A DNA stretch of 32,547 bases from CAADGL01 sp964643885 (lineage in GTDB: Bacteria; Planctomycetota; Phycisphaerae; UBA1845; Fen-1342): contig CAZXUI010000053.1 in assembly GCA_964643885.1 (NCBI GenBank), forward strand, positions 1-32,547, written 5' to 3'. This document shows positions 25,673-32,547 of this stretch, piece by piece. The notes below the pieces were generated by a model that saw only the letters and a list, made by a program, of their open reading frames with translations, did no database searches and had not been told where the DNA came from. Positions within the stretch are counted from its first letter, which is position 1; each line of letters begins with the position of its first letter. Made by a program: the position numbers and the translations under genes.

Positions 25673-26694
25673 TGGGCGGCTACCGCTTCGCTTATCCGCT
25701 CGCATTGCTGCTGCTGGCGGCCCTGCCGCTGCTGTGGGGGCTGTGGTCGCTGCGCTCGCGGCGGCCGGTGATCCGCTTTTCGGACTTCGTGTCGCTGCGG
25801 CGGGCCGGCGCCGGCGGCTCGTGGACCATGCGCTCGCTGCTGCCCATTCTCCGCTCGGTCGCGCTGATCTGCCTGATCGTCGCCGCGGCCCGGCCGCAGC
25901 GCCCGGACGCTTCCACGCGCATTTTCGCCGAAGGGATCGCGATCCAGCTCGTGGTGGACACGTCGACCAGCATGAACGACATCGATCTCTCGCCGCCCGG
26001 CGCGCGGCTGACCCGGCTCGACGTGGTCAAGCAGGTCGTGCGGCGCTTCGTCCTCGGCGACGGGGAGGAGCTTCCCGGCCGCCCGAACGACCTGATCGGC
26101 CTGGTGCGCTTCGCGCAGTTCTCCGACAGCATCTGTCCGTTGACGCTCGATCACGACAATTTGATCGAGGTGCTGGAGCGGACGCAGATCGTCACGACAC
26201 GCGAGGAAGACGGCACGGCGATCGGCGACGGGCTGGGGCTGGCGGTCGAGCGGCTCAAGGACCTGAAACGCACGGTCGGCTCGGGCGAGCAGCTCACGAT
26301 CAAGAGCAAGGTGATCATCCTGCTTACCGACGGGCTTCAGAACGCGGGTATGCTCTCGCCGGTGCAGGCGGGCGAGCTGGCCGCAAAGTTCGGCATCAAG
26401 GTGTACACGATTCTCGCGGGGACGGGGCGGATCGTCGGTTTCGTGCGCCTGCCGATCGACGCGGGCGATCTCAAAAAGGTCTCGGAGATGACCGGCGGAC
26501 GGCACTACCAGGCGACCGACCGCGAGTCGCTCAAGCGAATCTACGAGGAGATCGACCGGCTCGAGCGCACCCGCGTGGAAGAGCGGCAGTTCGCCCGCTG
26601 GGAAGACGTGGCCTGGCCGTGGCTCCTGGCGGCCTTCGCGCTGGTGAGCGTCCAGAGCCTGCTCGACGCGACCTGGCTGAGGAAAATCCCGTGA
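25669..26694 (+). CDS. BatA-like VWA membrane protein
   Basis: 341-aa inner-membrane protein with a von Willebrand factor A domain. ATG at 25669 forms the ATGA overlap with the previous stop and is preceded by GGGAGG. A membrane helix occupies about residues 8-26 and a second about 56-74. The VWA domain follows with an intact MIDAS: DTSTS (97-101), the Thr in EDGTAIGDGL and the Asp in LLTDG. A C-terminal helix (WPWLLAAFALVSVQSLL) ends the protein. This topology is that of BatA/BatB proteins. It overlaps the next gene by four bases (GTGA). Confidence 0.92.
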   Translation: MMGGYRFAYPLALLLLAALPLLWGLWSLRSRRPVIRFSDFVSLRRAGAGGSWTMRSLLPILRSVALICLIVAAARPQRPDASTRIFAEGIAIQLVVDTSTSMNDIDLSPPGARLTRLDVVKQVVRRFVLGDGEELPGRPNDLIGLVRFAQFSDSICPLTLDHDNLIEVLERTQIVTTREEDGTAIGDGLGLAVERLKDLKRTVGSGEQLTIKSKVIILLTDGLQNAGMLSPVQAGELAAKFGIKVYTILAGTGRIVGFVRLPIDAGDLKKVSEMTGGRHYQATDRESLKRIYEEIDRLERTRVEERQFARWEDVAWPWLLAAFALVSVQSLLDATWLRKIP

Positions 26695-27782
26695 ACGACC
26701 TGGTCTTCGACGACCTGCGCTGGCTGAATCTGCTCTGGGCCGTGCTGCTCGTCGCGGCCGCCGGAGTCTACGGCATCTGGCAGCGCGGCCGCGCGATGCG
26801 CCTTTTCGCGGCCGGCCATCTGCTCGGCCGAATCGCACCGCGGATGGGCTGGGCGCGCCCCGTCACGCGCCTGGTGCTGGTCTGTCTGGCCCTCACGTCA
26901 CTGACCGGAGCGATCATCGGCCCGCGCTGGGGCGAGCGCGAGCAGACCGTCGTGCGGCGCGGGATCGACGTGCTGGTGCTGCTGGATGTGTCGCGCTCGA
27001 TGCTCGCGCGGGACATCGCCCCGAGCCGGCTGGAGCGGGCCCGGCTCTCCATCGCGGATGACCTGCTGCCGGCCCTGGGCGGCGACCGGATCGGCCTGAT
27101 CGCGTTCGCCGGCATGCCCTCGGTCACCTGCCCGCTGACGAGCGACTACGGCTTTCTGCGGCTGGCGCTGGACGACGTCTCGCCGCGCAGCGCCCCCGTC
27201 GGCGGGACGCTGATCGGCGATGCGATCCGCAAAGCGGCCGACACGCTGGATGACAAGCTCGACACGCACCAGGTCATCCTGCTGATCACCGACGGCGAGG
27301 ATCACGAGAGTTTCCCGGTCGAAGCCGCGCGAAAGCTCTGGAACGAGCGGCAGATTCCGATCGTGGCGATCGGACTGGGCGACCCGCGCGAGGGGGCGCG
27401 CATCCCCGTCGCCAGCGGCACCGGCGAGACCTATCTCGAATACAAAGGCGAGACCGTTCGCAGCGTCGCGAATTTCTCCCAGCTTCGCGAGATCGCCGCG
27501 GCCGCCGGCGGCGCGATGTTCGACGCGGCCGGCCGCAGCAATTTCATCCCCGTCGGCACACGAAACTTCGACCTGGGCGAGATTTATCGCGCGAACATCG
27601 TGCCGGCCATCGACTATCAGGAACGCAAGGAGAGCCAGTTGGTGCGGCTGCCATCGCGGTATCATCCATTCGCGGCCGCCGCGCTGGTGCTGCTGTTGAT
27701 CGAGTCGGCCATGCGCGACGGGCCGCGTGCGGCGGCCGGGACGGGCGGCATGTATGCCCTGCGGCGGGAGAAGGCGGCGTGA
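26691..27782 (+). CDS. BatB-like VWA membrane protein
   Basis: 363-aa second VWA protein of the operon. It starts at GTG 26691 inside GTGA overlapping the BatA-like stop; longer frames upstream are shadows. Two N-terminal membrane helices (about 12-30 and 58-78) precede a VWA domain with MIDAS DVSRS (99-103), the Thr in GGTLIGDAIRKA and the Asp in LLITDGED. A C-terminal hydrophobic segment (FAAAALVLLLIESAM) completes the BatB-like layout. Its MIDAS is intact like that of its neighbour, so both are expected to bind a divalent metal. It overlaps the TPR gene by four bases. Confidence 0.92.
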   Translation: MNDLVFDDLRWLNLLWAVLLVAAAGVYGIWQRGRAMRLFAAGHLLGRIAPRMGWARPVTRLVLVCLALTSLTGAIIGPRWGEREQTVVRRGIDVLVLLDVSRSMLARDIAPSRLERARLSIADDLLPALGGDRIGLIAFAGMPSVTCPLTSDYGFLRLALDDVSPRSAPVGGTLIGDAIRKAADTLDDKLDTHQVILLITDGEDHESFPVEAARKLWNERQIPIVAIGLGDPREGARIPVASGTGETYLEYKGETVRSVANFSQLREIAAAAGGAMFDAAGRSNFIPVGTRNFDLGEIYRANIVPAIDYQERKESQLVRLPSRYHPFAAAALVLLLIESAMRDGPRAAAGTGGMYALRREKAA

Positions 27783-28741
27783 GGCGGGTCGCGGCCGGAC
27801 ATGCCTGGTGCGGGTGGATGGGGCGGGCGCGGCAGCGCGCCGCCGCCGCGCTGATTCTGGCGGCCGCCGTGCTGATTGCCGGCGTGACCAACATACGGGA
27901 GCTTCTTGAAGAGGGGAACGCGCACTTCGCGGCCGGGCGGTACGAGGACGCCCTCGAGGCGTACAACCGGATCGAGCCCGACGATCAGGGCCTGCTGCCG
28001 GCGGAGGTGCTGCACAACCGCGCGGCCGCGAGCTTCAAGCTGGGCCGGCTCGAGGATGCGCTGGACCTGTGGGTTCGGGCGGCGAGCCTGAAGGACCCGG
28101 CGTTCGAGGCGGCGGCCCGCTACAACATCGGCAACTGTCACTACTCGATGGCGCTGCGCTCGCTCGCGGGCCAGCAGCCCGACCACGACGGCGCGATTCA
28201 GGAGCTGGAGCGGGCGATTCACCAGTATCGCGACGCGCTACAGCTCGACCCCGGACTGACCAACGCGCGGGCGAATATCGAGCTGGCCACCAGGCTCAAG
28301 CAGGAGCTCGAGCAGCAGAAGCAATCCGAGAGCCAGCCGCAGTCGCAGCCTCAAAGCCAGCCCGAGAGCTCGTCGCAGCCCAGCGAAGAGCGTGAGAACC
28401 CCGGCAGCGGCTCGGGCGACGGCAATCAGCAATCGCAGTCGCAGCCGTCCTCACAGCCTTCGCAACAGCAGGATCAGCAGAGCGACGAGCAACAGAATCA
28501 GCAGCAGCAGCAGGAGCGCGAGCAGAACCCCGAGGAGCTGGGCGAGCCGCAAACGCAACCGGCCACCCAGCCGGATCGGTCGGACAGCCAGCGGCAGAAT
28601 CCATCACAGCCGATCGAGATCGAACTAACCGACGAGGAAGCTCGGCGACTGTTGCAGATGATCCGCGATGCAGAGAAGGCGCGCCGCGAGGCGCTGCGCC
28701 TGCGGCGAGCGCCGACTCGACCGGTGGAGAAGGACTGGTAG
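27779..28741 (+). CDS. BatC-like TPR protein
   Basis: 320-aa exported or membrane-anchored TPR protein, last gene of the operon. It starts at GTG 27779, overlapping the BatB-like stop. An N-terminal hydrophobic stretch (about 21-37) is followed by TPR repeats (about 40-170; for example EEGNAHFAAGRYEDALEAYNRI, in part, and HNRAAASFKLGRLEDALDLW, in part). Residues about 175-280 are a Gln/Ser/Pro/Glu-rich low-complexity linker, unusual in its base composition against the GC-rich neighbours. A short charged helix (LTDEEARRLLQMIRDAEKARR) closes the protein, as in other BatC/VWA-TPR relatives. Presumed partner of the two VWA proteins. Confidence 0.85.
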   Translation: MRRVAAGHAWCGWMGRARQRAAAALILAAAVLIAGVTNIRELLEEGNAHFAAGRYEDALEAYNRIEPDDQGLLPAEVLHNRAAASFKLGRLEDALDLWVRAASLKDPAFEAAARYNIGNCHYSMALRSLAGQQPDHDGAIQELERAIHQYRDALQLDPGLTNARANIELATRLKQELEQQKQSESQPQSQPQSQPESSSQPSEERENPGSGSGDGNQQSQSQPSSQPSQQQDQQSDEQQNQQQQQEREQNPEELGEPQTQPATQPDRSDSQRQNPSQPIEIELTDEEARRLLQMIRDAEKARREALRLRRAPTRPVEKDW

Positions 28742-29113
28742 CGGCCGCCGCCGGTGCGTGTCTGAGCCCGTCGCAGCGAACCGTGCCCCGAAGCAGCCCG
28801 CGCGCGGACGCAAAAAAATGCGACGCCGCGGCTCCCGGGGGGTAAGAGCACACGGCGCCGCGTGACATCCGCATCAGCGGATGCCAGAAGCTCGGCTGCC
28901 GCCACATCGGATTCTATTCACGTCAAGCGACGAAAGTCAGCAATTCGCGCGGATTCCCCGCCCGGGCGGTCGAATCTCCGCAGGGAGTGCCGGCCGTCGC
29001 CGCCCGCCGCGGCGACAACCGGCACGTCCTTCGCGCGGACACGCTGCGGAGCGCGGGCGCCGCGGCGGGCCGGTCACACGCGCTCCAGCAGGCGTGTCGG
29101 CCGCGAAAGCGCT
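28742..29113. other. Convergent intergenic region with hairpins
   Basis: No gene supported. A minus-strand run of seven T (28812-28818) follows a weak 6-bp GC stem and could terminate the PEP-CTERM gene. A perfect hairpin CATCCGC/GCGGATG with loop ATCA lies at 28866-28883. An inverted repeat ACACGC/GCGTGT, extended by GGCCG/CGGCC, lies close to 29075-29103, just beyond the stop at 29114. Confidence 0.5.
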
Positions 29114-29824
29114 TCAGCGACGCCGGCGAAGGGCGGCCAATCCGGCCAGCCCGAGCATTGAAAGCGTGCCCGGCTCCGGCACGAAGTCGATCGAGACATT
29201 GTCCACGCCGACGTCCCAATCCTGAATCAGGGCGAAGAACGACGGATTGAGCCACCAGAACTCGACCTGGTCGACGCTGCTGATCACGTCGCGCCACTCG
29301 ACGCCGGGGCGGAAGTTCTCACCATCACCCACCCAGCCGCCACGCCAGCCGGCCGGAACCGCGTCGTTCGACTGGCTTGGAATGTCGAAGTTATAGCTGA
29401 CCCACCCCTGCCCCGGCTGCGGCACGATCTCGCCGACGTAGTAGGCGTAATCGTCGTCATCCACGTCGAAGGTGCCCTTCGTATCGCGCAGCAGCAGCGA
29501 GAATTCGCGGCCAGCGGCTCCGAAGCTGGCGAAGTCCGTGCGGGCGTCAATGCTGATCGAGGTCACCTGGCGGGCGCGATAGTCGCCCACGAAAGGCGAG
29601 TCGCTGCCGAACTCGTTGCGGAGAATCGGAGCGAACGACACGATGCCGCGGTTGCGAAGCCACGCGCCGGGGTTTCCGCCGGAGTCTTCGATCGTGTCCG
29701 GGACGGTCACGCCGAAGGTCCAGTGGCCGATGTTCGTGCCGCCGTCGAAGGTGTCAGTGACGGTCTCAGCGGAGGCGGTCGCGACCCCTGCGACAAGCAG
29801 GGCCGGAATCAGGAACTTTCGCAT
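29114..29824 (-). CDS. PEP-CTERM sorting-domain protein
   Basis: 236-aa exported protein. The ATG at 29824 has GAGGAG 5 bases upstream and opens a short signal peptide (MRKFLIPALLVAGVATASA). The mature domain (about 20-210) is a β-rich, Asp/Gly-rich module of the kind found in secreted lectin-like or laminin-type proteins, with no recognised catalytic site. The C-terminus is a textbook PEP-CTERM signal: VPEPGTLSML, a hydrophobic helix and a final RRRR. Such proteins are processed by an exosortase and directed to the surface or exopolysaccharide; no exosortase is in the window. A promoter is visible at 29894-29923. Confidence 0.93.
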   Translation of the reverse strand: MRKFLIPALLVAGVATASAETVTDTFDGGTNIGHWTFGVTVPDTIEDSGGNPGAWLRNRGIVSFAPILRNEFGSDSPFVGDYRARQVTSISIDARTDFASFGAAGREFSLLLRDTKGTFDVDDDDYAYYVGEIVPQPGQGWVSYNFDIPSQSNDAVPAGWRGGWVGDGENFRPGVEWRDVISSVDQVEFWWLNPSFFALIQDWDVGVDNVSIDFVPEPGTLSMLGLAGLAALRRRR

Positions 29825-29893
29825 GTCTACTCCTCGTTCCTCCTGGATGTGATTCGGGCCGGCGGCGCGCGCCTCCGGCCGACGTTCAGGCGC

Positions 29894-29923
29894 AGTTTAG
29901 GCGGCCACCGGGAGGCGAGTCAA
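29894..29923 (-). promoter_or_regulatory. Sigma-70-like promoter of the PEP-CTERM gene
   Basis: Minus-strand TTGACT (29918-29923), 18-base spacer, TAAACT (29894-29899), about 70 bases before the ATG at 29824. Confidence 0.6.
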
Positions 29924-29973
29924 GAGTTTCCGTGAAACTTCAATGGAATTTCTTGCAGATCCACCGACAACGC

Positions 29974-30002
29974 TTGCGACGACCCCCACCGTTCCGTAGA
30001 AT
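29974..30002 (+). promoter_or_regulatory. Sigma-70-like promoter of the 30033 gene
   Basis: TTGCGA (29974-29979), 17-base spacer, TAGAAT (29997-30002); a start near 30009 would leave a leader of about 24 bases before the ATG at 30033. It is divergent from the promoter at 29894-29923. Confidence 0.6.
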
Positions 30003-30032
30003 CGTGCGCAACTACCGCAAAGCGAGACACCT

Positions 30033-31274
30033 ATGGAAAGCACGACCGCGACGCCTACGGCCCCTGCGACCGCCGAATCGCTCGCCGAGCGCGTCTCCAG
30101 CGTCGGCCGAAACCTCGCCGAGCGGATGGGACGGCTCCTGGAATCGCTCCCGACACGCGCGAGCGGACCGGCCGAGCTGGCCCGCGCACTCGCCGTCGAC
30201 AAGGTCCTCGCCAGCCGAACGCTCAAGGCCATGGGGCTGCGCGACCCGGTGGCCGTCCTCTACCACTCCCCCGGCCCGGAGCCGCTGCGGCGAGTCCTCC
30301 GCGGCGCGACGCGGCGCGGAGCCGCCGCCGGGCTCGTCGCCCAGGCCGAGCAGGCACTCGTGGATTTCGAGAACCTGATCCGCCAGGAAGCCGGCGACCG
30401 CAGCGCGCTGGACGCCATGCTCAGCGCCTGGCTGCCCGAGGCGCGGGCCGAGTTCGAGCTGCGGCGCAAACAGGCCGCCTATCGTGCGACCAGCCAGCTC
30501 CGCGGCTCGACCGCGGACGTCAACATGTCGACCGCCCTGCTGCACCCCTCCGCCGACGGCGAGCACCTCGACATCGTCTGGCTCTTCGGCCTGCTCGGTT
30601 TACAGCGGCTGCGGCCCGGCGCGCCCGTCCGCTTCGCAACGCGGCGTTTCGCGGCCGGCCAGCCGCCTCGGCACCCGCAGACGCTCGACGGAGTCCCGGT
30701 GGACGGCCTGGACGGCCTTCGTCTGGATGAGTTCTGCTCGCAGCCGCCGGCGCGGATCGACGTCCAGCGCGTGGGCGAAGTCGTCCGCTACTGCCTGGCC
30801 GACGACGGCTTCGGCCCGCGCAGCGTTCACGACCTGGTCTTCGCGGAGCACAATCCGGCCGAGCTGCCGCGCTACCTTCCGCCCGGCCAGGCGCGCAAGC
30901 GGCACGTCTTCGCGGAGATCACGGTCCCCGTGCGCGTAATCGTCTTCGACGTGCTTGTTCACGAGCACGTCTTCGCCGGTTCCGACCCGGCCCTGCACAT
31001 CTACGACACGTCCTTCGAAGGCGTAGCCGACGTGAACGACCCCTCGCGCGACGCGGACCGGCTCGATCTGTGCGAGTCGGTTCAACCGCTCGGCCGGGGG
31101 ATCGAGAAGTTCCGCACGGCCGATGTGCCGCGCTACACGGAGCTGCTTTCGCTGGTTTGCGACAAGCTGCGCTGGCAGCGCAGCGGCTTTCGCGGCTACC
31201 GCTGCCGCATCGACTATCCCGTCTACGGCTCACAGATCGTGCTGGCGTTCGCCCCTGAGATTCGCCCCGCGTAG
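30033..31274 (+). CDS. Unrecognised protein with possible N-terminal winged-helix region
   Basis: 413-aa protein that I cannot assign to a named family. The ATG at 30033 follows a good promoter at short distance but has no clear Shine-Dalgarno. No signal peptide or membrane helix is seen, so it is probably cytoplasmic. Residues about 42-95 (SGPAELARALAVDKVLASRTL, in part, then MGLRDPVAVLYHSPGPEPLRRVL) look like a winged-helix reader of the IclR/MarR type. A larger domain follows with LHPSADGEHLDIVWLFGLLG, a conserved-looking DVLVHEHVFAG and a C-terminal YRCRIDYPVYGSQIVLAF. A transcriptional regulator is plausible but not proven. It precedes the aldolase gene by 130 bases. Confidence 0.75.
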   Translation: MESTTATPTAPATAESLAERVSSVGRNLAERMGRLLESLPTRASGPAELARALAVDKVLASRTLKAMGLRDPVAVLYHSPGPEPLRRVLRGATRRGAAAGLVAQAEQALVDFENLIRQEAGDRSALDAMLSAWLPEARAEFELRRKQAAYRATSQLRGSTADVNMSTALLHPSADGEHLDIVWLFGLLGLQRLRPGAPVRFATRRFAAGQPPRHPQTLDGVPVDGLDGLRLDEFCSQPPARIDVQRVGEVVRYCLADDGFGPRSVHDLVFAEHNPAELPRYLPPGQARKRHVFAEITVPVRVIVFDVLVHEHVFAGSDPALHIYDTSFEGVADVNDPSRDADRLDLCESVQPLGRGIEKFRTADVPRYTELLSLVCDKLRWQRSGFRGYRCRIDYPVYGSQIVLAFAPEIRPA

Positions 31275-31404
31275 AGGCCCCGCCCGGGCCGCCCGCCGGG
31301 CCGCCGGTTTGCCGCCGCTGGCGCTGCGCGGTAGGCTTTTCGGCTGCGTGATTACCGAGAAAAGCTCCGGTGCGGCGCGGCCGCGACCGGCGGGAGGAAA
31401 TACC

Positions 31405-32328
31405 ATGATGTCCGATCGCGTGAAGCAGATTCTGAGCTGGTATGAGGCGGACAATGCCGGCGTGCTGGCCAACCTGCGGCGGCTGCTGGGCACGGGAACG
31501 CTGGCCGACACGGGCCGGTTCGTGATCCTGCCCGTGGACCAGGGCTTCGAGCACGGGCCGGCGCGCAGCTTCGCCCCGAATCCACCGGCCTACAACCCGC
31601 ACTATCACTTCGAGCTGGCGCTGGAGGCCGGCTGCAATGCCTATGCGGCGCCGCTGGGATTCCTGGAAGCCGGCGCGCGAACCTACGCCGGCGAGCTGCC
31701 GCTGATCCTGAAGCTGAACAACAACGACTCGCTCTTCTCCACCAAGAACCCCAGCCAGGCGGTGACCGCCTCGGTCGAGCACGCCCTGCGGCTCGGCTGC
31801 GCGGCCATCGGCTTCACGATCTATCCCGGCTCCGCCGCCTCGCAGGCCCAGTATGAGCAGCTCAACGCCCTGGCCGAGGAGGCCAAGAGCGTCGGCCTAG
31901 CGGTGGTCGTCTGGAGCTATCCGCGCGGCGAAGGGCTGAGCAAAGAGGGCGAGACGGGCATCGACGTCTGCTGCTACGCGGCCCAGATCGCCTGCCAGCT
32001 CGGCGCGCACATCGTCAAGGTCAAGCCGCCCACGGCGCACATCGAGCAGGCCGAGGCCAAGAAGGTCTACGAGAAGCACAAGGTGCCCATCGCCACGCTG
32101 CCCGAGCGGATCAAGCACGTGGTGCAGAGCGCCTTCGACGGGCGGCGGATCGTGATCTTCTCCGGCGGGGCGGCCAAGGACGAGGCGGCGGTGCTCGACG
32201 AGATCCGCGGCATCCGCGACGGCGGCGGTTTCGGCAGCATCATCGGCCGCAACGCCTTCCAGCGGCCCAGGAGCGAGGCGCTGGCCCTGCTCAGGAAGAT
32301 CATGAATATCTACCTCGGCAAAGACTAG
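31405..32328 (+). CDS. fbaB: Class I fructose-bisphosphate aldolase, archaeal/FbaB type
   Basis: 307-aa cytoplasmic enzyme of the DhnA/FbaB family that reversibly cleaves fructose 1,6-bisphosphate through a Schiff-base lysine. ATG at 31405 has GGAGG (31393-31397) 7 bases upstream. Recognisable segments are ILPVDQGFEHGP (41-52), the Schiff-base region AHIVKVKPPT (201-210, Lys205 or Lys207), and the C-terminal phosphate-binding motifs IFSGG (251-255) and IIGRNAFQR (279-287). Length is typical for the family. The gene stands alone after the unrecognised 30033 gene; the two-hairpin repeat begins 52 bases after its stop. Confidence 0.95.
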   Translation: MMSDRVKQILSWYEADNAGVLANLRRLLGTGTLADTGRFVILPVDQGFEHGPARSFAPNPPAYNPHYHFELALEAGCNAYAAPLGFLEAGARTYAGELPLILKLNNNDSLFSTKNPSQAVTASVEHALRLGCAAIGFTIYPGSAASQAQYEQLNALAEEAKSVGLAVVVWSYPRGEGLSKEGETGIDVCCYAAQIACQLGAHIVKVKPPTAHIEQAEAKKVYEKHKVPIATLPERIKHVVQSAFDGRRIVIFSGGAAKDEAAVLDEIRGIRDGGGFGSIIGRNAFQRPRSEALALLRKIMNIYLGKD

Positions 32329-32379
32329 TGCACGCACCCGACAGCGCCGCAACATGGAACACGCGCGTCTCGCCCGCAA

Positions 32380-32485
32380 TCGCCCGCATGGGGAGCGCGG
32401 ACGTCCCGCCCGCGATCAGAACCCCGTGCGCCGAGCACGGGGTCAATCGATCGCCAGCGGACCCGCCGCTTGGCGCGGCGGGTTC
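32380..32485. repeat. Dispersed two-hairpin repeat, copy 2
   Basis: Same 106-base layout as 3217-3322: the 21-base box at 32380-32400, hairpin A at 32421-32443 (identical stem, two loop changes) and hairpin B at 32459-32485 (identical through stem and loop). The 41-base and 15-base internal distances are unchanged, while the bases between the hairpins differ at about half the positions. Confidence 0.85.
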
Positions 32486-32547
32486 TGATTCGGCCAGCGG
32501 ACCCGCCGCTTGGCGCGGCGGGTTCTGATTCGGCCAGCGGACCCGCC
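32459..32547. repeat. 40-base tandem array of hairpin B, cut by window edge
   Basis: Hairpin B plus a 13-base tail is repeated head to tail with a 40-base period: units start at 32459, 32499 and 32539, the third truncated at the window end. The two complete units are identical. Confidence 0.9.

Noticed and set aside
32328..32528. Possible small protein after the aldolase
   Set aside because: It is a translation of the two-hairpin repeat; a similar peptide appears at the other copy near 3220-3330, explained by the DNA repeat rather than by coding.
32459..32547. CRISPR array
   Set aside because: Direct repeats are contiguous with a 40-base period and identical units, with no variable spacers or cas genes.

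Overview
The window looks like a chromosomal segment of a member of the Planctomycetota. It is GC-rich. It encodes a protein joining a terpenoid-cyclase-like toroid to DUF4159 modules, a PEP-CTERM protein, a β-propeller protein ending in a dockerin-like domain, a choice-of-anchor-P-type lipoprotein, a bacterial Ser/Thr kinase and an archaeal-type class I aldolase. This assignment is inferred from gene content; no rRNA or tRNA gene was recognised.

Layout. 1-3189: the N-terminal part of a Ser/Thr kinase (minus, cut by the window edge), divergent from a secreted toroid/DUF4159 protein. 3217-3322: a 106-base two-hairpin repeat, which returns at 32380-32485 and continues as a 40-base tandem array to the right edge. 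3411-6110 (minus): a housekeeping operon in the order Coa1-like membrane protein, gmk, rpoZ, coaC, coaB; its first gene probably starts at CTG. 6356-7999: a polytopic, GT-C-like membrane protein. 8254-16787 (all minus): a block of exported proteins holding a collagen-like/S74-chaperone lipoprotein, three paralogs of an unrecognised secreted family, a seven-repeat VCBS lipoprotein and a duplicated-domain lipoprotein, with several strong hairpin terminators. 16788-18103: a 1.3 kb stretch with no supportable gene. 18104-20155: a 14-repeat LVIVD propeller protein with a dockerin-like tail. 20171-21997 (minus): a radical SAM protein. 22319-23386 (minus): the choice-of-anchor-P-like lipoprotein. 23718-28741: a tightly overlapping Bat-type operon (DUF58, BatD-like, two VWA proteins, a TPR protein) with no moxR in the window. 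29114-29824 (minus): the PEP-CTERM protein, sharing a divergent promoter region with an unrecognised protein (30033-31274). 31405-32328: class I fructose-bisphosphate aldolase.

The cytoplasmic functions are nucleotide, CoA and transcription housekeeping, glycolysis/gluconeogenesis and a Bat/VWA envelope module. The rest is mostly envelope and secreted proteins. The observations I rate highest are the two-hairpin repeat with unchanged stems, the three-member secreted family with a 202-base near-identical block between two members, and the collagen/S74 lipoprotein with a predicted self-cleavage site.
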